Notes: generated by a model from the sequence alone, not told the origin. Shown: positions 54,070 to 63,338, numbered from the stretch's first letter. The stretch is DNA of 64,000 nucleotides from Thalassospira profundimaris WP0211 (GCF_000300275.1 NZ_AMRN01000005.1:124001-188000), one strand, 5' to 3'. Numbers and translations are program-made.

Positions 54070-55746
54070 CTATGACCTCAGCTTTCCGAGCATTTCCCGC
54101 CCCTTGGCAACGGCAAATTTCTGTGCCTGCGAGAAGGTCGGGTTTGGCGGCATGATCAGGGCGTCAGGGTCAACCGGGACCTGAATGACGGTTGGCTTCT
54201 TGCTTGCAAACGCTTGTGACAGCGCGCTTGAAAGCTCCTTGGTGTTTTCCGCACGCAGGCCAAGACAGCCACAGGCCTGGGCGATGGCCGCCATATCCGG
54301 GTTTTTAAAGGCGATTGCATGTTCAGGCAGGCCTTTGGCTTCCTGTTCCAGTGCGATAAAGCCAAGCTTGCTGTTGTCAAAGACAACCGCCGTAATCGGC
54401 AGATCGTATTCGGCAGCGGTCAAAAGTTCACCCATCAGCATGTTGAATGCGCCGTCACCCGCAATGGCGACCACCTGACGATCAGGATAGGCAAGCTGCG
54501 CGCCATTGGCGCCGGACAGGGCAAAAGCCATCGTGCCGAGCCCGGACGACAGGGTGAAACGCTGGTTACGTTTTACTCGCAAATGCCGCGCGGCCCAGGC
54601 TGTGGTCGTTCCGGTATCAACCAGGAAAATGGCATCATCGGCGGCATGGTCTCCGATTGCGGCCATGACGCTTGCGGGGTGAAGCGGGCTTTTGTCGGAT
54701 TTCTCGATCTTTGACCAATCGTCTTGCTGATCCTTGACTTTATCGATCCAGTGTTTGCGCTGTGTTTCGGTGTCTTTGGGAGTGACGCGATCAAGAAGGC
54801 CTTGCACCGATAGCTTGGCGCTTCCGATCAACGGGGCATCAATATCAAGCCGTTTGCCGATCTGGCTGCGATTGCTATCGATCTGGATGGTTTTGGCATC
54901 TTTGGGGAAAAATTCCTGATAGGGGAAATCGGCCCCAACGATGCACAGCAAATCGCAATCTTCGACAGAATCCTGCCCCGGTTTGCCCCCCAGAAGGCCC
55001 AGCCCACCAATGCAAATGGGATCGTCGTCATCAAGCCAGTCTTTGGCGCGCAGGGTTCTGACGATCGGTGCATCAATCCGGTGCGCCAGATCAAAGATCT
55101 CCTGCGCTGCCTCGGCACCACCGATACCGGCAAGTATGACGGGCTTTGATGCCTGATCAATCAGTTTGGTAGCGTGATCAAGGTTCTCGCTGGACGGGGA
55201 AACTTTGCGGGTGGCCAACAAGGTTGCAATATTGATCGGATCATCGGCGCAATCGGCACTGGCGATATTGTTCGGGATACAGACATGGGCGGGCGCACGA
55301 TTTTCAATCGCGGCCTTGCAGGCTTCTTTGAGGATACGCGGGGCCTGTGCCGGGTCCATGATCGTCTCGGAATAGACGGTGACGTCTTCGAACAGCTTTT
55401 TCAGGTCAACTTCCTGATGATACTCGGTGCCGATAAATTCCGAATCAACCTGGCCTGTGATGGCAAGAACCGGGGCATGGTCATGACGGGCATCATAAAG
55501 GCCGTTCAGAAGATGGATGGCTCCGCCACCCGCCGTGCCGACACAGCATGAAAGATTGCCGGTCAGTTTCGCCTGTGCGGATGCGGCAAACGCGCCGCCT
55601 TCTTCATGCCGGACAAGCACGAAATCAATTTCATCCCTGTTTTCAAGGGCAAATGTAATGTCATTGATTGCGTCACCTGGGATGCCAAACACATGTTTGA
55701 CGCCAAGGTCACTCAGTAAATTGATTGCGATATCGGCAACTTTCAT
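54070..55746 (-). CDS. Pyruvate oxidase-like thiamine diphosphate enzyme
   Basis: A ThDP-dependent enzyme of 558 residues, closest in pattern to pyruvate oxidase/dehydrogenase PoxB. The N-terminal PYR domain has GIPGDAINDI and the catalytic Glu in VRHEEGGAFAA. The central FAD/NAD-like domain follows. The PP domain has the metal motif GDGAFNMLMGELLTAAEYDL then DNSKLGFIALE. Acetolactate synthase and glyoxylate carboligase share the fold, but the PoxB-type sequence TGNLSCCVGTAGGG and the context fit pyruvate oxidation. It follows gdhA by 67 bp. Confidence 0.85.
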   Translation of the reverse strand: MKVADIAINLLSDLGVKHVFGIPGDAINDITFALENRDEIDFVLVRHEEGGAFAASAQAKLTGNLSCCVGTAGGGAIHLLNGLYDARHDHAPVLAITGQVDSEFIGTEYHQEVDLKKLFEDVTVYSETIMDPAQAPRILKEACKAAIENRAPAHVCIPNNIASADCADDPINIATLLATRKVSPSSENLDHATKLIDQASKPVILAGIGGAEAAQEIFDLAHRIDAPIVRTLRAKDWLDDDDPICIGGLGLLGGKPGQDSVEDCDLLCIVGADFPYQEFFPKDAKTIQIDSNRSQIGKRLDIDAPLIGSAKLSVQGLLDRVTPKDTETQRKHWIDKVKDQQDDWSKIEKSDKSPLHPASVMAAIGDHAADDAIFLVDTGTTTAWAARHLRVKRNQRFTLSSGLGTMAFALSGANGAQLAYPDRQVVAIAGDGAFNMLMGELLTAAEYDLPITAVVFDNSKLGFIALEQEAKGLPEHAIAFKNPDMAAIAQACGCLGLRAENTKELSSALSQAFASKKPTVIQVPVDPDALIMPPNPTFSQAQKFAVAKGREMLGKLRS

Positions 55747-55813
55747 GGGGAAACTCCTTGGTTTCAGTCGTGAGAGAGCCGCAAACTACAATCGCATCAA
55801 CTGCCGGGTTTGA

Positions 55814-57163
55814 TTACGAAAGCCAGAATGCATTCATGGTTTCTGCGACGCGCTTGAACGAAGCAAGATTGGCACCATCGCGATAATTGATGATTTTTCC
55901 GTCCGGACTGTTTTCAATACAGTCCTTGTGAATTTTGGACATGATTTCACGAAGGCGGTTGTCGACGTTTTCCGTATCCCAACTCAGACGCTGCGCATTC
56001 TGGCTCTGTTCAAGGCCGCTTACTGCAACGCCGCCGGCATTGGATGCTTTGCCAGGGGCATGCGGGATATTGGCGTTGATGAATACTTCCTGCGCCTTTG
56101 CCGTCAGCGGCATGTTCGCGCCGTCACAGAGCATCATCACCTTGTTTTCAACAAGCTGCTTGGCGTCTTGTTCATCAAGCTCGTTTTGGGTCGCGCAGGG
56201 CAGGGCGATATTGCACTCAAGCCCCCAGGGGCTCTTGTCTTCAAGGAAGTCAGCATTCTTGCCGCCGTCAAATTCTGACAGTGATTTGCGTTGGTTGTTT
56301 TTCCAGTCATCAACCTGATCAAGAAGGTCGTTTGTCAGGCCATTGGCAAAGTGCATAGTGCCGGAGCTGTCACTCAGACTTATGACCTTGGCTTCAAGTT
56401 CTATGGCCTTGCGCGCGGCGTGAAGCGCAACATTGCCTGCACCACTGATCGCAATGCGTTTGTCTTTGATTTCCTTGTTTTCCTGATCAAGCATGTGACC
56501 AAGGAAATAGATGCAGCCATAGCCGGTTGCTTCTGTGCGGCCGGCACTGCCGCCAAAGTGGCATCCTTTTCCGGTCAGCGCACCGGTCCACTTTTGCGTC
56601 AGCTTGATATAGTGACCAAAAAGGATGCTGATTTCACGTCTGCCCACGCCGATGTCACCGGCGGGCACATCGGTATCCGGCCCGATATGGCGATATAGTT
56701 CCTGCATGAATGCCTGACAGAAACGGCCGATTTCCTGCGGAGATTTGTCCTTTGGCGAAAAGTCGGCACCACCTTTTGCCCCGCCCATCGGCAAGCCGGT
56801 CAGGCTGTTTTTCAGGGTTTGTTCAAACCCAAGAAACTTGAAGATACTGGTACTTACCGTCGGGGCAAACCGAAGGCCGCCTTTATAGGGGCCCATCGAT
56901 TGATTGAACTGAATGCGCCAGCCGCGATTGACCTGTATCTGTTGGTCATCGTCTTCCCATGCCACGCGAAATTGCAGCACGCGATCCGGTTCCGTGCAGC
57001 GTTCAAGAACCGCATTTTTGCGCATCTCGGTTTGATCAAGATACCAACCGGCAATGGAGCCGACGACTTCCTCCACTGCCTGGTGAAATTCCGGCTCGTT
57101 CGGTGTCTTTTCCTCAAGCCGGGTCAGGAAGTCCTTTTGAAAATCAGATGCGCTTTGTGTCAT
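55814..57163 (-). CDS. gdhA: NADP-specific glutamate dehydrogenase
   Basis: Interconverts glutamate and 2-oxoglutarate plus ammonia. It has 449 residues, the small hexameric class. GGLRFAPTVSTSIFKFLGFE, GLPMGGAKGGADF (catalytic Lys region) and TGKGCHFGGSAGRTEATGYG are canonical. Its length and sequence match the NADP-type GdhA. The pyruvate oxidase-like gene lies directly downstream on the same strand, an unusual neighbour. Confidence 0.95.
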   Translation of the reverse strand: MTQSASDFQKDFLTRLEEKTPNEPEFHQAVEEVVGSIAGWYLDQTEMRKNAVLERCTEPDRVLQFRVAWEDDDQQIQVNRGWRIQFNQSMGPYKGGLRFAPTVSTSIFKFLGFEQTLKNSLTGLPMGGAKGGADFSPKDKSPQEIGRFCQAFMQELYRHIGPDTDVPAGDIGVGRREISILFGHYIKLTQKWTGALTGKGCHFGGSAGRTEATGYGCIYFLGHMLDQENKEIKDKRIAISGAGNVALHAARKAIELEAKVISLSDSSGTMHFANGLTNDLLDQVDDWKNNQRKSLSEFDGGKNADFLEDKSPWGLECNIALPCATQNELDEQDAKQLVENKVMMLCDGANMPLTAKAQEVFINANIPHAPGKASNAGGVAVSGLEQSQNAQRLSWDTENVDNRLREIMSKIHKDCIENSPDGKIINYRDGANLASFKRVAETMNAFWLS

Positions 57164-57276
57164 TTAAATGCGGGCTTTTTTACTGTTTCTGCTGCTCTGG
57201 TTAACGTGCCAGAGGCGAAAAAGTGCCCGCATAATATTTTGTTTTGGTGGTTTTTAAGGTGCTATGGCGCGCTTGA

Positions 57277-57876
57277 TCAGGCGTTCTGTTGAAGCGTTCG
57301 TTCAACAAAATCAAGGCGGTCCTGCCCCCAGAACATCTCGTTGCCGACAAAATATGTCGGCACACCAAAGATGTTACGATCCCGTGCGGACTGGCAGTTC
57401 TCGTCATAGATTTTGGCGATCTCTGGCAAGTCGGCATGTTCGAGATATTCCGTCGACAGGCCAGTTGATATCAGGGCCTCGCGCACGGTCGCGGGCAGCG
57501 AAACATCACGTTCACGCAGCCAGATATCCCCCATCAGGGTTTCTGTTAAAGCACTGACGTCCTTGCCATCGTCCTGAACGGCGATGATGGTGCGCGCGGC
57601 AAGTGTTTCATCGACCGGGAAATGGGTCGGATGCAGATTGATCGGAATGCCGAGATAATCCGACCAGCGTTTCAGTTCAACAAGTCGGTATTCTTGACGC
57701 GGTTTCGGGCGTTTTGCCAAAGGCACGCCACCACCATGTTCCCAGACATCGGCTGCCCGGCAGGGCTTATGAATAATTTCCACGCCATGTTTTTTGGCGA
57801 TGTCGACAACGCGGCGAAACCCGAAAAAAGACCACGGTGATTGCACGAAGAAATAGTGGATGATGGGTTCGGACAT
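57277..57876 (-). CDS. DsbA-fold isomerase family protein, second copy
   Basis: A 199-residue member of the 2-hydroxychromene-2-carboxylate isomerase/DsbA superfamily. It has the N-terminal YFFVQSPWSFFGFRRV, with active-site Ser, and IFGVPTYFVGNEMFWGQDRL at the end. It is only distantly similar to the paralogue at 45558-46190. The substrate is unknown. It lies 113 bp from gdhA and 164 bp from the GH114-like gene, both on the same strand. Confidence 0.85.
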   Translation of the reverse strand: MSEPIIHYFFVQSPWSFFGFRRVVDIAKKHGVEIIHKPCRAADVWEHGGGVPLAKRPKPRQEYRLVELKRWSDYLGIPINLHPTHFPVDETLAARTIIAVQDDGKDVSALTETLMGDIWLRERDVSLPATVREALISTGLSTEYLEHADLPEIAKIYDENCQSARDRNIFGVPTYFVGNEMFWGQDRLDFVERTLQQNA

Positions 57877-58040
57877 ATGGGCCTCCTGGCGCCGCGATGC
57901 TGATCATGTTTTTGAATTGCCGACATTCGACACCCACCACACTGCCCAAACAGGGGTGCTGCGTCAAATGTCCTTGGCGTAATCACGCACAGGTTCAGGT
58001 CATATGTTTGTGATGATGGAATGCGAAATGTCTGCGCGGC

Positions 58041-59231
58041 CTAGTAATCAAGCCACCAGGAATATTCATCAATACCCGCCATCAGAACACCATCAAAGCC
58101 AAGCTTCATGATGTTGCCAAGATAGCTGTTTTCGCTGCCAAAGATGATGCTTTGCCATTCGCGTGACCAATAATGCACGTGGTTTTCCTGTCCCCAACGT
58201 GCCATCAGGTTGCCTTCACTGATGAAATCGGGACTTCCGGCACGCCATCCGCTTTGCCAGTAATAACGATATGTCTCGGCCGTCGCGATATTGAGGTACG
58301 AAATCAAGTTCCGTGGTGTTCCGGTCTTCTTGTAACGAAGCCGCTTCATATCATCATAGGTTAGTGGAATGGTCCCGCGATGGAACGGATCAATGATCAG
58401 CGTGTCATAGTTGGTTGCAACCAGCGCATCGACATAGGCGTCCTTCGTGCCATAGGGCGAACTATCAAGCACCAGGGCAAAGTTCTTTGCCTCGCGGATA
58501 TTGTCGATCACATGCGGGTTTGCCCCGAAAGGTGTGCTTGGAACCTTTGCCAGCGATGAAAGCTGCATGCCCGGCGGTGGGGCTGCGTAATAAAGTGCAT
58601 CCAGCCCCCGAAGCTGCGCGCGCGCCTTGTCCATGTCGGATCGATTTTCGGTGTAATCGACCGCAAGATACTGCAGGCCTTCAAGTTTCAGCCGTTCGAG
58701 ATAGCCAAGGATGTATTTGGTTTCTTCGGCATTGGTGGCTTCGCCGTATTTGTCAAAGCCGTAAAACGGGGCTTCGACCAAAATGCCGTCAAGTGCTCGC
58801 AAATAGTTTCTGGCCGGTTCCGCAACGCCACGTGTGGCAAACAGGGTTTTTTCAAGAAACTCGGTCAGTTCCAGGCCATTCATCGCAATGATCGAAAAGT
58901 CACTGCGATAGCTTTTTGCCCACCGACTGATCGCGATGACGTAATCGCGCATTTCCTCGACGAAGTCTTTTTCAGGCTTTCCGGTGTCGGTCAGGCCGGG
59001 GAGCCCCTCGGTCAGGCTATTGGGGGCTGGGATAAAAGGTTCTAGCTGCTGTGCAACTGCAACAATCGGTGTTGATGCCAGTAATGCCCCGCCAAGCCCC
59101 GCCGCACCGGTGCCAAGGAAATGTCGGCGCGAGATGGATTTGGGCGCGGCTTTTCCGCCAGACGCATTTTGCGCCGTTTGTCGGGTCCGCCCTGACGTGC
59201 TGTAAGGTTGCTTGGCCATGCCTTTATCCAT
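58041..59231 (-). CDS. Tat-exported GH114/TM1410-type protein with permuted domain order
   Basis: An exported protein of 396 residues. The Tat signal SRRHFLGTGAAGLGGALLA lies at 34-52. The body matches the GH114/TM1410 (endo-alpha-1,4-polygalactosaminidase-like) TIM-barrel family, but in swapped order. Residues 87-232 (DFSIIAMNGLEL, ALDGILVEAPFY, YLAVDYTENRSD) correspond to the C-terminal half of normal members. Residues 249-396 (YDTLIIDPFHRG, YLNIATAETYRYYW, VHYWSREWQ, GFDGVLMAGIDEYSWW) correspond to the N-terminal half. The usual ..LDxVDAY signature reads LMAGIDEY, without the Asp. The start is ambiguous between 59231 and 59219. It is followed 20 bp upstream by the FAD enzyme gene. Confidence 0.8.
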   Translation of the reverse strand: MDKGMAKQPYSTSGRTRQTAQNASGGKAAPKSISRRHFLGTGAAGLGGALLASTPIVAVAQQLEPFIPAPNSLTEGLPGLTDTGKPEKDFVEEMRDYVIAISRWAKSYRSDFSIIAMNGLELTEFLEKTLFATRGVAEPARNYLRALDGILVEAPFYGFDKYGEATNAEETKYILGYLERLKLEGLQYLAVDYTENRSDMDKARAQLRGLDALYYAAPPPGMQLSSLAKVPSTPFGANPHVIDNIREAKNFALVLDSSPYGTKDAYVDALVATNYDTLIIDPFHRGTIPLTYDDMKRLRYKKTGTPRNLISYLNIATAETYRYYWQSGWRAGSPDFISEGNLMARWGQENHVHYWSREWQSIIFGSENSYLGNIMKLGFDGVLMAGIDEYSWWLDY

Positions 59232-59251
59232 CACTGATGATATGGGCGATC

Positions 59252-60388
59252 TTATGATGCTGCCTTCATTGCGCCTTGCTGTGTGATCAACTCGGTCACA
59301 CGGTTGCCAATTGCAAGGGATGCAGTAAGACCCGGTGATTCAATACCATAGAGCATTACAAGACCATTAAGCCCGTGCTGTTTTTCATCAGCAATCATGA
59401 AGTCGCGCGCAGCTTCGCCCGGGGCCTGAATTTTCGGGCGCACCCCGGCATAGCCGGTCTGAAGCGCGCTTTCATCAAGGTCGGGATAGTATTTGCGGAT
59501 GGCTTTGGCAAAGGCGGCACGACGTTCTTCGGGGACGTCATAGTTTGGCGCATCAACCCATGTCACGTCCGGGCCAAAGCGTGCCTGCCCCCCCATATCA
59601 AGGGTCAGGTGGATGCCAAGGCCTGCCTGTTCGGGGGCCGGATAGATCAGGGTGGAAAATGGTGCCTTGCCCGATAGCGTGAAATAACAGCCGCGCGCAT
59701 AATGCTGCGGCGGGACAGATGCCTGTGGCAGGCCGGTAAAGTTCCGGCTCAAGGTCTGGCTATGCAGGCCACCGGCAACGATCAGTTCCGCGCAGGTCAG
59801 GCTCATTTCTTCGCCATCGGCATCGGTGGTGCTGACGGTATAAAGTCCGTTTTCGAAACTGACGGCCGTGACCTTTGTGTTGATCGCAAGCGTTGCGCTA
59901 TGATTTTCCGCCTCGCCCAGCAGGGTAACCATCAGTTGATGGCTATCGACAATGCCGGTTGACGGGCTTTCTAGGGCGCCGACACAATGAAGGGCTGGTT
60001 CGCGTTCAAGGGCTTCTTCGCGGGACAGCCAGACAAGGTCAGTGACACCGTTTTCAAAAGCCTTGTCCTTAATCCCGGCCAGCGCGGCCATTTGGTCCTC
60101 GGCCGTGGCGACAATCAGTTTGCCGGTGCGTTTGTGTTCGATGCCGTTTTCTTCGCAATAACGATACAGCATCTCGCGCCCGGTGACGCAAAGCTCGGCC
60201 TTCAGGCTGCCTTTCGGATAATAAATTCCGGCATGAATGACTTCGCTGTTGCGTGCGCTGGTCTCGGTGCCAATCGCATCATGCTGTTCAATGATCAGGA
60301 CTTCGCGGCCGGTTCGCGCAAGTGAACGGGCACAGGCCAGGCCGACAACGCCGGCCCCGATGACGATGGTTTGGATATCTGCAGTCAT
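59252..60388 (-). CDS. FAD-dependent L-2-hydroxyglutarate dehydrogenase-like enzyme
   Basis: A 378-residue flavoprotein of the DAO/GlpA superfamily. The N-terminal FAD loop is IVIGAGVVGLACARSLARTG, followed by ETSARNSEVIHAGIYYPKGS, characteristic of LhgO/L2HGDH. The C-terminal HGLNGLVMLYGIESPGLTASLAIG closes the FAD site. The expected reaction is oxidation of L-2-hydroxyglutarate to 2-oxoglutarate, passing electrons to quinone. ATG at 60388 gives the FAD loop at residue 9. It lies 31 bp after the secreted-protein gene, and its GH114-type neighbour lies 20 bp downstream. Confidence 0.88.
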   Translation of the reverse strand: MTADIQTIVIGAGVVGLACARSLARTGREVLIIEQHDAIGTETSARNSEVIHAGIYYPKGSLKAELCVTGREMLYRYCEENGIEHKRTGKLIVATAEDQMAALAGIKDKAFENGVTDLVWLSREEALEREPALHCVGALESPSTGIVDSHQLMVTLLGEAENHSATLAINTKVTAVSFENGLYTVSTTDADGEEMSLTCAELIVAGGLHSQTLSRNFTGLPQASVPPQHYARGCYFTLSGKAPFSTLIYPAPEQAGLGIHLTLDMGGQARFGPDVTWVDAPNYDVPEERRAAFAKAIRKYYPDLDESALQTGYAGVRPKIQAPGEAARDFMIADEKQHGLNGLVMLYGIESPGLTASLAIGNRVTELITQQGAMKAAS

Positions 60389-60419
60389 GATCACGTGTAT
60401 CTTGGTTAGGGTGGTGGGT

Positions 60420-61439
60420 TTAGTTTGCCTGGCGGAAATAGACAGCCTGTCCTTGGTTGTCCTTGCCATTACCGGTGACAACAGCCGGGGATTCGCTGGT
60501 GTAAATACCGCGCGCAAAGCTGCTGTCGTTACAATAGACATACCAAGTCCCGAACGGAAGCGTATCACTTTGATAGGCGCCGCCTTCATGGCGCCAGATG
60601 CCCTCGCAATGACGTTGGTCATCATCAAGGATCATCGTGCCTTCGCCCGATGGCTGATCAAAGCGCAACGTGCCGGTTCCGCGCACCGATTGCCAGTTGG
60701 TGATGATATCAATGCCATCAATCGGCGGCGGGGTGGTTTCGCCTTCAGGCTGCTGAAGCGGGGTTTCATCTGCTGGTGCGACAACAGTGGCGGCAATTGC
60801 CGAATTTTCCGCGAGTTCAATGTTCAATCGGCCAAAGAAACCGGCGGCAAATTCCTGGGCATCAATCATTGGCAGACCACTGAGCGGCGCACTGCTTCTA
60901 CTTGTGGCCTGAACCTGTGTCGGGGTGCAGTAGTAGCCCAGCAGTCGACTGCCACGTTGGGCCGGTGTTTGCGGGTCCCATTGCCCGACAAAGGAAACGC
61001 ATTGCGACCCGTTGCGGGTAAAGGGCGACAGGGCAATCGGGCCGTATCGGGTTTGCTGCACGAAGCTTGCACCATTCAGGCTGGTACGGCCGCGAAGCGC
61101 GTCAAACATATCAAGCAACTGCTCGGACGCCATGGCGGTGCTAAACCTAAAACCGGGCGCGGAGGTCGTATAGACCGTTTCTAGGTACAGGTCGCTTGCA
61201 GCGGCAGGGGATTCGCTTACCGAGCGCGGCGCATACCAGCGGCCGACAAAGACCGTGCTGTTATCGCGATACTGACGCAGGAAGCTGTTCTGACCCTCGA
61301 TGTCCGAGGCAAAGACAATAGGGCTCTGGTCTTGCGGGATTTGTTCGAACCCGCCGGTTTGCTGTGCGACGGCCATCTGTGGTGTTGCCACCAGAAGGCT
61401 TGCAAACATGCTGCCGATCAAAGCCGCCCGATACCTCAC
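60420..61439 (-). CDS. Secreted protein of unknown function
   Basis: A 339-residue protein with a signal peptide (about 1-25, MAVAQQ end). No family recognised. The first part (about 30-175) has FVGRWYAP and SQCVSFVGQWDPQTPAQRGS, and the last part (about 250-335) is beta-rich: GTGTLRFDQPSGEGTMILDD, GTWYVYCNDSSFARGIY and AVYFRQAN. A Pro/Glu-rich linker (about 215-230) separates the parts. The paired Cys and periplasmic target suggest a disulphide-stabilised envelope protein. It is divergent from mipZ and 31 bp from the FAD gene. Confidence 0.8.
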   Translation of the reverse strand: MRYRAALIGSMFASLLVATPQMAVAQQTGGFEQIPQDQSPIVFASDIEGQNSFLRQYRDNSTVFVGRWYAPRSVSESPAAASDLYLETVYTTSAPGFRFSTAMASEQLLDMFDALRGRTSLNGASFVQQTRYGPIALSPFTRNGSQCVSFVGQWDPQTPAQRGSRLLGYYCTPTQVQATSRSSAPLSGLPMIDAQEFAAGFFGRLNIELAENSAIAATVVAPADETPLQQPEGETTPPPIDGIDIITNWQSVRGTGTLRFDQPSGEGTMILDDDQRHCEGIWRHEGGAYQSDTLPFGTWYVYCNDSSFARGIYTSESPAVVTGNGKDNQGQAVYFRQAN

Positions 61440-61648
61440 ATTGCGTCCTTTCTATATGTTTTCAGGCGCATTTTTGTATTGCGCTACCCTTATCTTTACC
61501 TTTGTGCATCTAGATTGGCTAGGGGGCAGTCAACCGATGCCTGTTAACGTGATCTCTTTTACCTTGATTTTTGGGTGCAAACGGGCTCATTGGGGAGGTT
61601 GGCCTTGGGGACAAAGTCAAAAAGCCTGAAGATACGGAGCATTTTATC

Positions 61649-62548
61649 ATGACGGTGCAACAGACCGGCGCGAACGGGGACAGCGCGGGCCAGCAGACGG
61701 CAACGGACAAACAACCGCCGTCCAATCGCGCCCATGTAATCGTGATCGGCAATGAAAAGGGCGGGTCAGGCAAATCGACAACGGCGATGCATCTGATCGT
61801 TTCCCTTATGAAGATGGGGTTCAAGGTCGGATCGCTTGATATCGATGCCCGTCAGGGGACGCTGACACGCTATGTCGAAAACCGGAACGCCTTTAATGAC
61901 CGCAAGGGCCTTAAGCTTCCGGTGCCCGATCATCGGCCGATTTATCGCAGTGAACTGCCCGATGCCAACCAAGCCAAGCTGGACGAGCGCGAACGCTTTA
62001 CGACCGCTCTTGGTGAAATGGTGATCGGCTGCAACTTCATCGTCATGGATTGCCCGGGCAGTGACAATTACCTGTCTCGTCTGGCGCATGCCTGTGCCGA
62101 TACGCTGATCACCCCAATCAATGACAGCTTCATCGACCTAGATATGCTGGCGCGGATTGATCCGGATAGCCTTGATATCAAGGGACCCAGCATCTATGCC
62201 GAGATGGTCTGGGATGCGCGCAAACGTCGGGCGGCGATTGATGGCGGCACGATTGACTGGATCGTCATGCGTAACCGTCTTTCACATCTTGATGCGCGCA
62301 ACAAACGTGACATTGCCGAAATCGTCGACAAGTTGGCCGATCGCATCCGCTTCCGTCAGGCGCCGGGCTTTGGCGAACGTGTGATTTATCGCGAACTTTT
62401 CCTCAAAGGTCTGACGCTGCTGGATCTGCGTGAAAAGGGTGTCGGCATCCCGATGAGCATGTCGCACATGGCCGCCCGTCAGGAAGTCAGATCGCTTCTG
62501 GAAGTGATCGGCTTCAAGCCGGCTGACGGCGAGGAGTTGCCGATCTGA
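61649..62548 (+). CDS. mipZ: MipZ-like division-plane ATPase (ParA/MinD family)
   Basis: A ParA-superfamily ATPase. MipZ forms a polar gradient that positions FtsZ in alphaproteobacteria. It has 299 residues. The deviant Walker A is GNEKGGSGKST (34-44), followed by DIDARQGTLTRYVENR near 71-86 and FIVMDCPGSDNYLS, all typical of MipZ. MTVQQTG at 61649 is chosen with GGAG ten bases upstream; the longer frame from 61571 lacks support. It heads a cluster with a VWA-like gene and a DnaJ-like gene. Confidence 0.93.
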   Translation: MTVQQTGANGDSAGQQTATDKQPPSNRAHVIVIGNEKGGSGKSTTAMHLIVSLMKMGFKVGSLDIDARQGTLTRYVENRNAFNDRKGLKLPVPDHRPIYRSELPDANQAKLDERERFTTALGEMVIGCNFIVMDCPGSDNYLSRLAHACADTLITPINDSFIDLDMLARIDPDSLDIKGPSIYAEMVWDARKRRAAIDGGTIDWIVMRNRLSHLDARNKRDIAEIVDKLADRIRFRQAPGFGERVIYRELFLKGLTLLDLREKGVGIPMSMSHMAARQEVRSLLEVIGFKPADGEELPI

Positions 62549-62615
62549 CTGCATCCGGCCTATATCTTGTGGGACGACAAATTGTCCAACCGGAATATGA
62601 AGCAGGCAGGTCTCC

Positions 62616-63338
62616 TTGACGCGCAAAGACATCATTCCAGAGACATCCGACGCCAATGAAGTGGCAGACTTCCTGGGCAAGGCGCGGCAGATGGCGGTAC
62701 ACGCGCCATCATCCGGGCCAGCACAGGGACGACTGATTTTTGCCATGGATGCAACCGCCAGCCGCCAGCCAAGCTGGGACAGCGCGGCTGAAATTCAGGC
62801 GGAAATGTTTGAGGCGGTCGACGGTGTTGGCGCCCTTGATGTGCAGCTTGTGTTCTTTCGCGGGCTTTCGGAATGCAAATCAAGTGGCTGGTGCCGCAAC
62901 GCCAAATCATTTCGCGACTATATCACCAAGGTCACCTGCCGTGCCGGGCATACTCAGATCGAACGGGTTCTGGCCCATGTCGAACGTGAAGCGGGTGATA
63001 AAAAAATTGATGCCTTGATTTATGTCGGCGACTGTATCGAGGAAAATCCAGATCATCTGGCCCCGATTGCCGGGAAACTGGCGCTTAAGGGGGTAAAGGC
63101 ATTCATGTTTCAGGAAGGCCACGATCGGGATGCGGCATTTGCCTTTGGCGAAATTGCGCGAATAACCGGTGGTGCCTTCATGCAGTTTGATGCCAGTGCA
63201 GCCGGCAAGCTTCGTGATTTACTGGGCGCAGTGGCAAGCTATGCGGTGGGCGGGCAGTCCGGACTTTCGATCTATCAAAAGAAAACCGGGTCCGAGGAAG
63301 TGCTCAGGCTTGGTCATCAATTGCGAAAGCCGCGTTGA
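62616..63338 (+). CDS. VWA-like domain protein linked to mipZ
   Basis: A 240-residue soluble protein. A metal-ion-dependent adhesion-type motif, DATAS (45-49), follows the hydrophobic strand LIFAM, as in von Willebrand A folds. A later Asp lies in IDALIYVGDCIEE and Thr/Gly in CRAGHTQIERVL. The function is unknown. The start is TTG at 62616, with AGG repeats upstream and no nearer ATG until residue 27. Its stop overlaps the next start by one base (TGATG), so translation is coupled to the DnaJ-type gene. Confidence 0.8.
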   Translation: MTRKDIIPETSDANEVADFLGKARQMAVHAPSSGPAQGRLIFAMDATASRQPSWDSAAEIQAEMFEAVDGVGALDVQLVFFRGLSECKSSGWCRNAKSFRDYITKVTCRAGHTQIERVLAHVEREAGDKKIDALIYVGDCIEENPDHLAPIAGKLALKGVKAFMFQEGHDRDAAFAFGEIARITGGAFMQFDASAAGKLRDLLGAVASYAVGGQSGLSIYQKKTGSEEVLRLGHQLRKPR

